In this document: in pieces, positions 48,974 to 57,903 of the stretch | How the letters are laid out: every line of letters begins with the position of its first letter | Numbering within the stretch: position 1 is the stretch's first letter | Assembly: GCF_002222615.2 (NCBI RefSeq) | Contig: NZ_CP022412.2 | Location: 3,720,001 to 3,784,000, forward strand | Source: Bacteroides caccae | GTDB taxonomy: Bacteria; Bacteroidota; Bacteroidia; Bacteroidales; Bacteroidaceae | Reading direction: 5' to 3' | Length of the DNA: 64,000 nucleotides | Program-made: the position numbers and the translations under genes | The notes under the pieces: model-generated | What the model saw: only the letters and a program-made list of their open reading frames with translations | What the model was told of the DNA's origin: nothing | The model's database searches: none

Positions 48974-49584
48974 TCTACATAATGAAAAAATATCTATCAC
49001 GCTATCATTCATTTTAATAACCTCTTAATTATCAAAAGAATAAATATGATAGACAGTTCTTTTTCAATTTATCTATCATACTTTTATTGTAAAAAACGTA
49101 TATCTATCATACCCAGCTTATACCTAATTCCAGTATAGCATTAAATAAAATTCTTTCTTTAAAGGCATAAGAATGCACGATCTATAGTAAGATAACCTAT
49201 ATCTAACGGCTTGACAATCTATTAGAAATAGTCGTATTTTTATAGCCCACACATGTGGGGTATACAGCCTGCATACGTGGGATATACGGTTTATACATGT
49301 GGGATGCACAGCCCGCATACGTGGGATACAAACTTAGAGCTGCTAAAGTTGGATTATCAACCCATGATAGTCGGATTTATACGGATTCATAGCAACAAAA
49401 ACAAGCTATATTACGTCCGCCCATCCTTTATTCAACTATCTTATTGATGATAGATACTCTATTTTAGCTGTAAAAGTATGATAGATACATTCTAAAAAGC
49501 TATCTATCATACTTATTCTTCTAATAATTAAGAGGTTATTAAAATGAATGATAGCATGATGCATATTTTTTCGTTATGTAGATT
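48972..49584. repeat. 613-bp element with long terminal inverted repeats, non-coding
   Basis: Left end 48972-49055 and right end 49501-49584 are inverted repeats of 84 bases with eight mismatches and no gaps; weaker symmetry continues inward to about 49117 and 49440. The motif ctatcata recurs several times in both arms. No transposase is encoded. The element begins exactly where the 249-bp palindrome ends, so two different repeats are joined end to end. Confidence 0.8.
49250..49333. repeat. 22-bp tandem repeat, about four copies
   Basis: Units start at 49250, 49272, 49294 and 49316. Each contains (c/t)a(c/t)a(t/c)gtggg(a/g)ta or a near variant followed by a short AT-rich spacer. They lie at the centre of the 613-bp inverted-repeat element. 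There are no unique spacers between units, so it is not a CRISPR array. Confidence 0.8.
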
Positions 49585-49673
49585 ATTTTGTTTAAATCTG
49601 TACGGCTTTGCTCTATTTTACTTCAATCATAAATGAAAGTCATTTATAGGTAATCAATATTACATAAATTCGC

Positions 49674-49681
49674 TACATTTG
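49674..49681 (+). promoter_or_regulatory. Predicted -7 element of the acetyltransferase gene
   Basis: TACATTTG matches TAnnTTTG; transcription would begin near 49687, a leader of about 65 bases to ATG 49752. Confidence 0.6.
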
Positions 49682-49751
49682 TACAATGATAATAGATAGG
49701 CTCAATACATCTTACTGATTGATAATGTCCAAACCTAAAACAAACTTACAC

Positions 49752-50501
49752 ATGAATACTGATTTTATAAACCTGACGAATGAAAACCTTACCGATGAAC
49801 ATTTATGTTGCATTATCCGCAGTAAGAAGTCTCATCCGGGTATTGATGCCAAACGCCAATGGCTTTCCGAGCGGCTGAGCGAAGGTCATATCTTTAGAAA
49901 ATTAAATGCAAAGGCCACGGTTTTTATCGAATATGCCCCTCTTGAAACAGCTTGGGTTCCTATCATCGGCAACAACTATTATTATCTGTATTGTCTATGG
50001 GTGCTGGGTAGCTCCAAAGGAAAAGGATATGGAAAATCGCTCATGGAGTATTGTCTAGCTGATGCGAAAGAGAAAGGCAAATCCGGTGTTTGTATGCTCG
50101 GGGCAAAAAAACAAAAGAGCTGGCTTTCCGACCAGACATTTGCCAAAAAGTTCGGCTTTGAGGTTGTCGATACTACCGATAATGGATATGAATTGTTAGC
50201 TCTCTCTTTTGACGGAACAACACCCAAGTTTGCACCAAACGCCAAGAAACTAGAGATTGAAAACAAAGAACTGACAATTTATCATGATATGCAATGCCCT
50301 TATATTTATCAATACATTGACATAATAAAACAGTTTTGTGAAACAAATGACGTTCCTGTATCTTTCGTCCAAGTGGATACGCTACAAAAAGCAAAGGAGT
50401 TGCCTTGCGTATTCAATAACTTTGCCGTCTTTTATAAAGGTGTTTTCGAGACAGTGAACTTAACGAATACCGACTATTTAAAACGAATACTCAAAAAATA
50501 A
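49752..50501 (+). CDS. GNAT acetyltransferase with YoaP-like C-terminal domain
   Basis: A 249-residue two-domain protein. The N-terminal GNAT fold (about 1-150) has the acetyl-CoA loop region GSSKGKGYGKSLMEYCLADAKEKG; the C-terminal domain (about 165-245) matches the YoaP-type extension, beginning KLEIENKELTIYHDMQCPYIYQYI, with a thioredoxin-like CPYI look. Substrate unknown. ATG 49752 is preferred; ATG 49725 would add nine residues. It follows directly after the repeat elements. Confidence 0.85.
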   Translation: MNTDFINLTNENLTDEHLCCIIRSKKSHPGIDAKRQWLSERLSEGHIFRKLNAKATVFIEYAPLETAWVPIIGNNYYYLYCLWVLGSSKGKGYGKSLMEYCLADAKEKGKSGVCMLGAKKQKSWLSDQTFAKKFGFEVVDTTDNGYELLALSFDGTTPKFAPNAKKLEIENKELTIYHDMQCPYIYQYIDIIKQFCETNDVPVSFVQVDTLQKAKELPCVFNNFAVFYKGVFETVNLTNTDYLKRILKK

Positions 50502-50836
50502 ATAACTCCGTTTTTCTCCTAATATCCTGCAAATTGATTGGTGATTAGCCTGAGAAGCCGGAGTATAATACTCCTTGACTATAACACATGATACACCACC
50601 TCATGCGCTTCCGTCAACAAAGATATGATACGGCTATTCCAAATAGACAATCTTCACTCGTGCACCATAATCCACAACCAAGTCTATCTCTTCCCTACCA
50701 AAAAATAAAAGACATATTTTAGCATTAACTAACTGTCTAAAGGAAATTTCGCCAAGTGTTCCGGCCAAATCGCCATTTCAGGGGAACTGTAATCCCTCTA
50801 TCTTTGCATCAGAGAAAAAATAAAAAGAAAAGAATT
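50502..50836. other. Non-coding stretch with promoter of the thioredoxin gene
   Basis: No gene is seen in 335 bases. TATCTTTG at 50799-50806 is a good -7 element 31 bases before the thioredoxin ATG. A short palindrome (ggagtataatactcc) near 50560 has no assigned role. Confidence 0.5.
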
Positions 50837-51334
50837 ATGAAACTAATCAAAAGTATTATGAGTGCCTTCGCTATCGTACTTGCTACCACTGCTTGCGCAG
50901 GAAACAGCGGAGAAAATAAAAAGAGTAATGAACCAACAAAAAAAGAAAATAAAATGGAAGTAATAGCATTAAATAAAGCGGATTTTTTGAAGAAAGTATA
51001 TAATTATGAAGCCAATCCGAACGATTGGAAATTTGAAGGCAAACGTCCGGCAATTGTTGATTTCTACGCAACCTGGTGCGGCCCCTGTAAAGCGCTGCAC
51101 CCTATTCTTGAAGAACTTAGCAAAGAATATAGCGGTAAAATAGATATCTATCAAATTGATGTGGACCAAGAACAGGATTTGGCCGCCGCTTTCGGCATTC
51201 GCAGCATCCCTACCTTGCTGATGATTCCGATGAACGAACAGCCAAGAATCTCACAGGGAGCTTTGCCCAAAGACCAACTGAAGAAAGCAATTGATGAATT
51301 TCTGTTGAAACAAAATAACGAAGCCAAGCAATAA
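50837..51334 (+). CDS. Thioredoxin-like lipoprotein
   Basis: A 165-residue protein with a lipoprotein signal (MKLIKSIMSAFAIVLATTAC, lipobox Cys 20), a charged Lys/Glu/Asn linker (about 25-45) and a thioredoxin domain (about 55-160) with the intact redox motif ATWCGPCKALHP, cis-proline in IRSIPTL and typical C-terminal FLLKQ. The lipid anchor places it on the outer leaf of the inner membrane or inner face of the outer membrane, where it would reduce periplasmic disulfides. ATG 50837 is chosen because the longer frame spans the promoter. Confidence 0.9.
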   Translation: MKLIKSIMSAFAIVLATTACAGNSGENKKSNEPTKKENKMEVIALNKADFLKKVYNYEANPNDWKFEGKRPAIVDFYATWCGPCKALHPILEELSKEYSGKIDIYQIDVDQEQDLAAAFGIRSIPTLLMIPMNEQPRISQGALPKDQLKKAIDEFLLKQNNEAKQ

Positions 51335-51362
51335 ACTTCGACTTTTTTCTCGTCATGGTAGC

Positions 51363-51399
51363 CGCCCTCTGTCAGTCTTTTGAAGATTGGCAGAGGGCG
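51363..51399 (+). terminator. Terminator of the thioredoxin gene
   Basis: A 15-base stem with three mismatches (51363-51377 with 51385-51399) is followed by ATTTTA. Confidence 0.75.
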
Positions 51400-51576
51400 A
51401 ATTTTATGTTCTTGAACAAACTTTCCCAAAATAAAAACGAACCTTATTCTACGTTTCTGATTAATTCACTATATTTACCACCATACCAAAAGAAACAAAA
51501 TAGCTTATGGATATAACAAATAAAATATAGTCAGAAAAATACACATAAATACAGAACTATAAAATACCCAAAACAA

Positions 51577-52896
51577 ATGAAGAAATTATTTTTATTAGCA
51601 GCGGTCCTTTTTTCTATCCCTGTTTTTTCACAAAGTGCCGACGAACGTATCGGAACACTTATCAATCAGTCGGACTGGTTCGGTCTGGAAGAAAACTATC
51701 CGATCTTAAAAGATTCCATGCAGGTTGATTTTCTTAAACTGATGTCGGAAATCATGATTGATTATAACTTCAACCGTCCGGATAAAGCAATAAGCGGCAT
51801 CCGGAAACTACTTACCAATCACCAGAATGAAATTGGAGGTTCAAATGTACTTGGCATGACTATACTGGCCTGTCAAATAGACGGTTTAAGGGGCAATTAT
51901 GCTTCAGCAGCGCAGAATGCACAAAGCATCATTGACCAGCTTAAAGCACAAAATGCAGAGAAAGAGGCTTATGAAGGACTTGAGCAGGTCTTTTCTTTCT
52001 ATAGCAAATTGAGTAGCATCCCGGCACCAAGTATCACACGACCGGATTGCGATGTATCCGTCCCTATTGAAATAGAAAAAGTAAAACTACCGACAAGTGT
52101 TGAACCGAAGGGTTGGCGGGGTACAACAATTTTAATACCTGTTACAATCAACGGAAAAACATACCGCTTCATTTTTGATACCGGTGCCGGAACCAGTTTC
52201 ATGTCCGAACGTTTTGCCAAAGAGGTAGGTGTACGTATGTTGAATGATTCGCTGACAATCAATTCAACGCTTCCCGGAGCTATGAACGGACAAATGGGAA
52301 CAGTGGAGAATATGCAGATTGGTAGCATGATTTTCCATTATCCACTCATTACTGTTGCTCCGCCTAACGCGCTGGACAGTGTCATGAGGGTTGACGCAAT
52401 TCTCGGCATGGATTTTATCAATTTGTTCGATGAACTGCGTATCTATCCGAAAGAAAAAAAAATTGTCTTTCCTGTATCATCTACACCGCTCCCCGCTTCG
52501 GGACGTAACATGATATTGACCGACCGCGCACTGAAAATAAAAGCAGAGGCAAACAATGGGGAAAAGCTCAAGTTGCACTTTGACACAGGATGTTCTACTG
52601 CCGGCTTGTATTACCGATATTATGAAGGCCATAAGTCCGAACTCGACGCTTCCGGCAAACGGGAACACATTACGGGTGGCGGCTTCAACATAGTGGTAAC
52701 AAAAGAAATATTGCGTTTACCGTCCTTCCGCATAAAGGTCGGTAAAGTTCCGGTCGAATTGAAAAATCTTGCAGTGGATACTACAAACGGTGATTTCCAG
52801 ACATCAGATGATGCAGGGATTATCGGTATGGATATGGTGAATCAGTTTGACTGCGTGACAATCAATCTAAAAGAAATGTTTCTAAAGCTTGAATAA
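51577..52896 (+). CDS. Retropepsin-like aspartic protease with two lobes
   Basis: A 439-residue exported protein: signal peptide MKKLFLLAAVLFSIPVFSQ, a helical N-terminal region (about 20-150), then an aspartic-protease pair. The first lobe has FIFDTGAGTSFMSE (catalytic-type DTG) and the closing ILGMDFINLFDELRI; the second has LHFDTGCSTAGLYY and IIGMDMVNQFD. Having two DTG lobes in one chain is like pepsins, whereas bacterial retropepsins usually act as dimers. Stand-alone gene. Confidence 0.85.
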   Translation: MKKLFLLAAVLFSIPVFSQSADERIGTLINQSDWFGLEENYPILKDSMQVDFLKLMSEIMIDYNFNRPDKAISGIRKLLTNHQNEIGGSNVLGMTILACQIDGLRGNYASAAQNAQSIIDQLKAQNAEKEAYEGLEQVFSFYSKLSSIPAPSITRPDCDVSVPIEIEKVKLPTSVEPKGWRGTTILIPVTINGKTYRFIFDTGAGTSFMSERFAKEVGVRMLNDSLTINSTLPGAMNGQMGTVENMQIGSMIFHYPLITVAPPNALDSVMRVDAILGMDFINLFDELRIYPKEKKIVFPVSSTPLPASGRNMILTDRALKIKAEANNGEKLKLHFDTGCSTAGLYYRYYEGHKSELDASGKREHITGGGFNIVVTKEILRLPSFRIKVGKVPVELKNLAVDTTNGDFQTSDDAGIIGMDMVNQFDCVTINLKEMFLKLE

Positions 52897-52961
52897 TATC
52901 CTTGCATTTCTTATACGGTTTTATGAAATTATCAAACGATTCGATGGAAAATGCATTAACT

Positions 52962-53014
52962 ATATCCGACTTACTTCTCCGCAGAAAAGTGGCTTTAGCC
53001 AACAAGTCGGATAT
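52962..53014. repeat. Inverted repeat between convergent genes
   Basis: Perfect 11-base arms (atatccgactt and aagtcggatat) are 31 bases apart, and weaker pairing continues outward through tgca. It may be a terminator for either gene, though neither side has a clear T-run. Confidence 0.55.
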
Positions 53015-53046
53015 CTCATTGCAATGAGTCCTTCGCAGATATTTCT

Positions 53047-53589
53047 TTAAAGTCCTTTTGTTATCACCGGAAGCCCGAAGAATCCTTTCTGCAAAGTCAA
53101 TGTCTTTGTTGCACCCTGTCGTGTCTTGTTATAAGTAGAGAGTGGTACATGCAATGTTTTCATAGTACCATTTGTAAAAGCTACTTCCAAATAGTACTCC
53201 TTACGTACACCGTCCGGTACATAACGCCTCTTACCTACCCGGCGGGTTTTCTTATGCGTCTCCTGATACTTCCTCTGCACTACAACTTCTTCTTCCTGCA
53301 TGGAAGCAGGGTCTGCCAACCAATAGTTACCTACAAGAAACAGTGCATAACTCATAACTCCCACACATACCAAATGACACAAAAAATTAACTATTTTATT
53401 ATCTCCGGCTGTCAGCCATGCCCACCTCATGTAGAAAGGAAATGTAGCAACAGCTATCATCAATGCCACTCCGACAGGTATCCACCACTCCGACAATGTA
53501 TCTTCGTAAATTATATAGCCAATAACTCCTGAAATAAGAAGCAGAAAAAGCATCAGGACACGAAGAATTTGAATAAAAATATTTTTCAT
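53047..53589 (-). CDS. Hypothetical membrane protein
   Basis: A 180-residue protein from ATG 53589 with three hydrophobic helices in the first 100 residues (QILRVLMLFLLLISGVIGYI, WWIPVGVALMIAVATFPFYM, and the LCHLVCVGVMSYALFLVGN helix), then a basic, soluble C-terminal domain (VVQRKYQETHKKTRRVGKRR onward). No family recognised. A start at 53625 would add 12 residues with no benefit to the first helix. Confidence 0.65.
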   Translation of the reverse strand: MKNIFIQILRVLMLFLLLISGVIGYIIYEDTLSEWWIPVGVALMIAVATFPFYMRWAWLTAGDNKIVNFLCHLVCVGVMSYALFLVGNYWLADPASMQEEEVVVQRKYQETHKKTRRVGKRRYVPDGVRKEYYLEVAFTNGTMKTLHVPLSTYNKTRQGATKTLTLQKGFFGLPVITKGL

Positions 53590-53662
53590 AATAATACTAA
53601 AATGTATCTGTTTGCAAATATACAAAGAAAAAATTCAGGTTAATGACAAATACAGTACAAGA

Positions 53663-53703
53663 AAAGGCAACTAACTCCCGATACCGATGAGCAAGTTGCC
53701 TTT
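53663..53703 (-). terminator. Terminator of the sialic-acid locus
   Basis: A perfect 10-base stem (53663-53672 with 53694-53703) lies about 30 bases past the stop of the PKD/LamG gene; the minus-strand sequence after it is TTTTCTTG. Confidence 0.7.
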
Positions 53704-53731
53704 AGACTTATATCAGTGAATATGATATCAC

Positions 53732-55276
53732 TTATTTCATGCTATCATAAAGCGCTTTCGCTTCTGCTGCCGTGAATGCACGATTATACACCAGATAATC
53801 ATCTATATAACCATCCATAAAGTTCTCATAAGAACGGGAGCCTTCTGCCCCTCTGTACATGGCACCGATGAAATAAGGCTTCCGATCAATTGGTTTCAAA
53901 CCTTTATTGAGTGCTTCCGCTGCTTTTACTCCGTCAATATATAAATAGGTGCTTCCATTGGTATGAACACATACATAATGATGCCACTCTCCGTCTGTCA
54001 TAGCTTTTGTCTTATAATCAGTCCAGTTTCCGGAAAGCCCAGAGTACTCAATGACATATCTTATAAACGGACTGGATTTTTGGAATCTAAACCAAGTCTG
54101 CTTATTCTTTCCGTCTGTACTTGCATTAGGACCGGCTCCATGCTGGAATACCCCCAGATTAGCAGCTGTTTTATTCGAAGTTTTCACCCAGAAAGAAGTA
54201 GTCACCGGAGTTGCCTGGAAATCTAATGCATCATTATCCGGCAACGACAAGAATGCATAATTCTGATTATCCTTACTTCTGAACTCAGCACAAGTAAATC
54301 CTTCCTTACGGGCAGGTGCATTAAAGTTGACATCCATATTATCTCCCAATTTAAGAATTTCCGGATGAATAGCATTGGGACCCATATCTTTACTGTCACC
54401 CTCGAACGGATAGAAAAGAACAATATCTTTACCCGGCAATACTGTGATATATCCTTCCTGTTCAGCTGTGGAAGTATTCATATCATTAGAAGCGACTAAA
54501 GTAACTTTATACTTACCGGCAGTTGAATAAGTAACAGTCGGGTTCTGCTCATTGGAAGTAGAAGGTGTTCCTCCTTCAAACGTCCAGTTCCAACGGGTAG
54601 GACGTCCCAAGCTAGTATCCTTGAATGATATGACTCCCCCTTCTATAACCATACGCCGGTCTGCCGTAATATCTGCAGCAACTGAATTCTTATCAATAAT
54701 ATTCAAATAATTCTCTTGCGTAAGCGTAGCCGTTGTCTTAGGATTAGTAACTGTTAATTTAACAGAGTAAACTCCCGGCTCAAATACTAAACTCGGATTC
54801 TGTTCCGTTGAGGTGACGGTACGGCCTTCTGCAGGAATAAATTCCCACAACCAAGTAGACGGGAATCCTACGGACATATCTGTGAAACTAATAGATTCAT
54901 CACTCAATGCCTGAGTTTTATTGGCTTTAAAGGCTACGGTGATTTCATCCGGATATACAACTGTGATATATTTCAACATCTCAGTCTCCGCATTTTCCGT
55001 CCCCCGCCCTACTCTTAATTTTACGGTATAAGTTCCCGGATAATTATACACGATTTCCGGGCTGAACAGATTAGACACACTAGGTTCTCCACCTTCAAAA
55101 GCCCAATCCCAACGTACAGGTTCTCCAGCAGACTTATCCATAAAATATACCTTCTCCCCTGCGGATATGGTTTGCTTGTCTGAAATAAAATCTGCATTCA
55201 ACAGTACTTGTTCCTCGTCTTTGCAGGCATAAAAGGCCCCGACACACACGAACAAGAAATATATTATCTTTTTCAT
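53732..55276 (-). CDS. Surface lipoprotein with PKD domains and a LamG-like domain
   Basis: A 514-residue lipoprotein (signal MKKIIYFLFVCVGAFYAC, lipobox Cys 18). Three PKD domains (about 25-105, 110-195, 200-280) each have the Asp-Trp core and 'NPTVTY' or 'SPEIVY' ending; the third includes GTPSTSNEQNPTVTYSTAGKY. A LamG/concanavalin-like fold (about 285-512) follows, with HHYVCVHTNGSTYLYIDGVK. Typical of surface glycan-binding proteins encoded last in polysaccharide loci, next to the sialidase, so it probably binds sialylated glycans. Confidence 0.88.
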   Translation of the reverse strand: MKKIIYFLFVCVGAFYACKDEEQVLLNADFISDKQTISAGEKVYFMDKSAGEPVRWDWAFEGGEPSVSNLFSPEIVYNYPGTYTVKLRVGRGTENAETEMLKYITVVYPDEITVAFKANKTQALSDESISFTDMSVGFPSTWLWEFIPAEGRTVTSTEQNPSLVFEPGVYSVKLTVTNPKTTATLTQENYLNIIDKNSVAADITADRRMVIEGGVISFKDTSLGRPTRWNWTFEGGTPSTSNEQNPTVTYSTAGKYKVTLVASNDMNTSTAEQEGYITVLPGKDIVLFYPFEGDSKDMGPNAIHPEILKLGDNMDVNFNAPARKEGFTCAEFRSKDNQNYAFLSLPDNDALDFQATPVTTSFWVKTSNKTAANLGVFQHGAGPNASTDGKNKQTWFRFQKSSPFIRYVIEYSGLSGNWTDYKTKAMTDGEWHHYVCVHTNGSTYLYIDGVKAAEALNKGLKPIDRKPYFIGAMYRGAEGSRSYENFMDGYIDDYLVYNRAFTAAEAKALYDSMK

Positions 55277-55306
55277 ATCAATCTATTTTTTAATTCTACG
55301 CATGTT

Positions 55307-56416
55307 TTATTGTAGCTGTGACAACTCAACATTCTGAAAAGCAATGCCTCCGATATTCTTGAAACCATATTCATATAATACTCCAATTGTACCGTCAGGA
55401 TAACGGGCAATGTCCGAGTATCCTCCATAATCACTTCCTGTATAGGAATATTGCTTCTTCCAAGTTACTCCGTCATCCTCGCTCATCTTTAACGTGTTAT
55501 TATTACGATTGGTCTGACTGTCAGGATTCGAGAACAGAATAATGCCTTTACCATCATCCCCCAAACCGTAAAAGAGTATGGAACCTTGGCATATAGGTTC
55601 TTTCAATGTAGTATACTTACACGAAGTCCATGTCAGTCCGCCGTCCGTACTGGTGGAGACCATCCTATATTTTTCCGTGTCAGACTGTTTGCGCATGTTC
55701 AACATTAAATCACCGTTACTTAATTCAGTCACAGTGCTTTCATTCGTATAATCCACGTCCATAATACCACCCAAATGCCAAGTTTCTCCCTTATCATCCG
55801 AATATATCACATGAGAACGTCCCGCACCGGATGTAGTGGTATTATGATTACACGGCACTACAATTCTCCCTTTATGCGGCTCAAACTGTTTCACTATTCC
55901 ATGGCAAGGCCCTGTAGCGTACCATCTATATTTGTCAGGAGTTACGGAAGCAGTTATGTCCTTTTCTTTCGCCCATGTCAATCCTTCGTCATCCGAATAA
56001 GTTACAAAAATTGAATTAGTTCCTGTTGCACCCGGATTCCAGCAAGATAGTAAAATGATACGATTGATATCCGGAAGATAAACAGGTACTTGATTACGAC
56101 AACGATTTTCTCCATCATCCTTGACTGTTATTAACGGCCCCCAAGTTTTTCCTTTATCAGTGGAACGCTTTAACACGATGTCGATGTCCCCTTCATCTTC
56201 AGGACCATTGCGACGTCCCTCGGCAAATGCCAATATTGTACCACTGTTAGTAATTACCATCGTGGGGATTCTAAAATAGGCATATCCTTCCCTATTGATG
56301 GAATAAGGCTTGCTCGTGGGAACCGGTAAAGAAGATATGCTCGGCTCCACATCATTACATGCCGTCGATATAAACAACAGGCATACCCATGCAAATATTA
56401 AGTTTAAATTTTTCAT
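55307..56416 (-). CDS. Exo-alpha-sialidase, GH33
   Basis: A 369-residue lipoprotein (signal MKNLNLIFAWVCLLFISTAC) with a six-bladed propeller. The YFRIPT segment carries the arginine that holds the sialic acid carboxylate, and five Asp boxes (SxDxGxTW: STDKGKTW, SDDEGLTW, SDDKGETW, STDGGLTW, SEDDGVTW) mark the blades. CHGIVKQFEPHKGRIVVP and GVLYEYGFKNIGGIAF are conserved in GH33. Lies after the SusD gene by 13 bases. Confidence 0.94.
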   Translation of the reverse strand: MKNLNLIFAWVCLLFISTACNDVEPSISSLPVPTSKPYSINREGYAYFRIPTMVITNSGTILAFAEGRRNGPEDEGDIDIVLKRSTDKGKTWGPLITVKDDGENRCRNQVPVYLPDINRIILLSCWNPGATGTNSIFVTYSDDEGLTWAKEKDITASVTPDKYRWYATGPCHGIVKQFEPHKGRIVVPCNHNTTTSGAGRSHVIYSDDKGETWHLGGIMDVDYTNESTVTELSNGDLMLNMRKQSDTEKYRMVSTSTDGGLTWTSCKYTTLKEPICQGSILFYGLGDDGKGIILFSNPDSQTNRNNNTLKMSEDDGVTWKKQYSYTGSDYGGYSDIARYPDGTIGVLYEYGFKNIGGIAFQNVELSQLQ

Positions 56417-56428
56417 TGTTTCTATTTT

Positions 56429-57889
56429 TTAATAACCCTCAGTTTGTTCCAAATTAGGATTCAAATCAATCATCTTCCTCAAAATCGGGAAATACAATGG
56501 AGTAGATTTACCAACCAAATTAGGAATATAACTATAAATATCAATGGTACCCGCGTGATGTGCCCGCATCAGATCAGGCCAACGCTTCAACTCGAAACAC
56601 AATTCCCTGCCGCGTTCGTCCAATATCTCTTTCTGGACCACTTTCTGGACCGTACTCCCGGTATACGCTCCGATTCCGGCACGATTACGGGTAGCGAACA
56701 TAGCATCAATGGCTTTTTGTACATTGTCACCACCCAGATAACACAACAATTCCGCTTTCAACAATTTGACTTCGCCCAAACGATAAACCACGATATCATT
56801 ATCATAATAACGGTCATCGGTATAAGCTGTCCCCCGAAATTTGTTCTGTGAAGTGAAAACTACCGCCCCTTTTGAATTTATAGCATTGATATAAGCTGAC
56901 GAAGCCCGGTTGTCCTTGTCACTGAAAAGCGATATCAGACGGGGAGACGGAGCATACACGTGACGTGCGATTGTGGAGTTAGTGTATGGAATGTCTTCTT
57001 TGTTCACAATATCGTTAGTCAGCAGTCCGGCTGCGGCAGACATGGACAACGTAGACATATACATATTGTTATATTCATCTTTCTTCAGATAAATAGAGAA
57101 AATGATTTCGCTGTTCTTCTTGTTTGCCACATCGAAAATATCCGCATATTTATCCATCATACTCACACCGCACTTTTCCACTTCTTCCAATGCAGAAATC
57201 GCATCTGTCAAGTCATTCTTGTCATTACTCCGTTGAACCGTATATTTCCATGCCAGCGCTTCCGCTTTCAGACATAACGCAGCAGGTCTTGAAATCCGAT
57301 TCTTATCCAAAATATTCGTTTCCGGGAAAAGATCGATGGCAGTCTGAACATCTGAAAGAATCTGTTTCATCACTTCTGAAGCCGTACTACGCGTCGGGCG
57401 TGACTCCTTATCATAAGATTCTGTCGGATTTAAAACAACAGGTACGTCTCCCCACATCTGAGTTAAAGTAAGATAGGCTTTTGCCCTAAAAGTATATGCC
57501 TGTGCCAAGATACGTTTCTTTTCATTTTCCAGTGTAAAGTCAATTCCCGGAGCATATTTGATTATCATATTGCAATGATGAATGTTCTCATAGAAAGTAC
57601 GCCAGTCCAATCCATATTCTTCATTCAGTTCATGCTGATGCGAACGTGAAACACCGCCAATCACTCCCGATACCATAGCATCTCCACGATCTTCTCCATA
57701 CAGGGTAGTACTGGTCATTCCTCTATAATCCGAATAAAGACCATTCAGGTAGCCTTTTACGTCAGATTCCGATTTCCAGTAATTTGCCATAGTTATTTCA
57801 GAAATAGGATCTATCTCCAATATAGATTCACAACTACCTAAGGTACAGGCAGTCATTATACTAAACATTATTAATTTAGCTCTCATCAT
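56429..57889 (-). CDS. SusD/RagB-family lipoprotein of the sialic-acid locus
   Basis: A 486-residue SusD homologue. Lipobox Cys 20 lies in MMRAKLIMFSIMTACTLGSC; the mature start ESILEIDPISEITMANYWKSE is of the usual SusD form. TPR-like segments include KGYLNGLYSDYRG and RAKAYLTLTQMWGDVPVVL; the C-terminal region has ILDERGRELCFELKRWPDL. Adjacent ATGs at 57889 and 57886 are equivalent. It is 14 bases after the SusC gene. Confidence 0.93.
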   Translation of the reverse strand: MMRAKLIMFSIMTACTLGSCESILEIDPISEITMANYWKSESDVKGYLNGLYSDYRGMTSTTLYGEDRGDAMVSGVIGGVSRSHQHELNEEYGLDWRTFYENIHHCNMIIKYAPGIDFTLENEKKRILAQAYTFRAKAYLTLTQMWGDVPVVLNPTESYDKESRPTRSTASEVMKQILSDVQTAIDLFPETNILDKNRISRPAALCLKAEALAWKYTVQRSNDKNDLTDAISALEEVEKCGVSMMDKYADIFDVANKKNSEIIFSIYLKKDEYNNMYMSTLSMSAAAGLLTNDIVNKEDIPYTNSTIARHVYAPSPRLISLFSDKDNRASSAYINAINSKGAVVFTSQNKFRGTAYTDDRYYDNDIVVYRLGEVKLLKAELLCYLGGDNVQKAIDAMFATRNRAGIGAYTGSTVQKVVQKEILDERGRELCFELKRWPDLMRAHHAGTIDIYSYIPNLVGKSTPLYFPILRKMIDLNPNLEQTEGY

Positions 57890-57903
57890 CGTTTACTTTA
57901 ATG

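Noticed and set aside
49250-49333. CRISPR array
   Set aside because: Units are contiguous, differ by several bases and have no unique spacers of 30 bases or so; no cas gene is present.
49124-49447. Two 64-codon frames over the tandem repeat, one on each strand
   Set aside because: Both are created by the 22-bp repeat and inverted arms; the peptides repeat short words such as CGMHSPHTWD with no fold.
50520-50720. Possible broken gene on the minus strand (frames such as GREEIDLVVDYGARVKIVYLE)
   Set aside because: One short stretch looks coding-like but no family match or second segment supports it.
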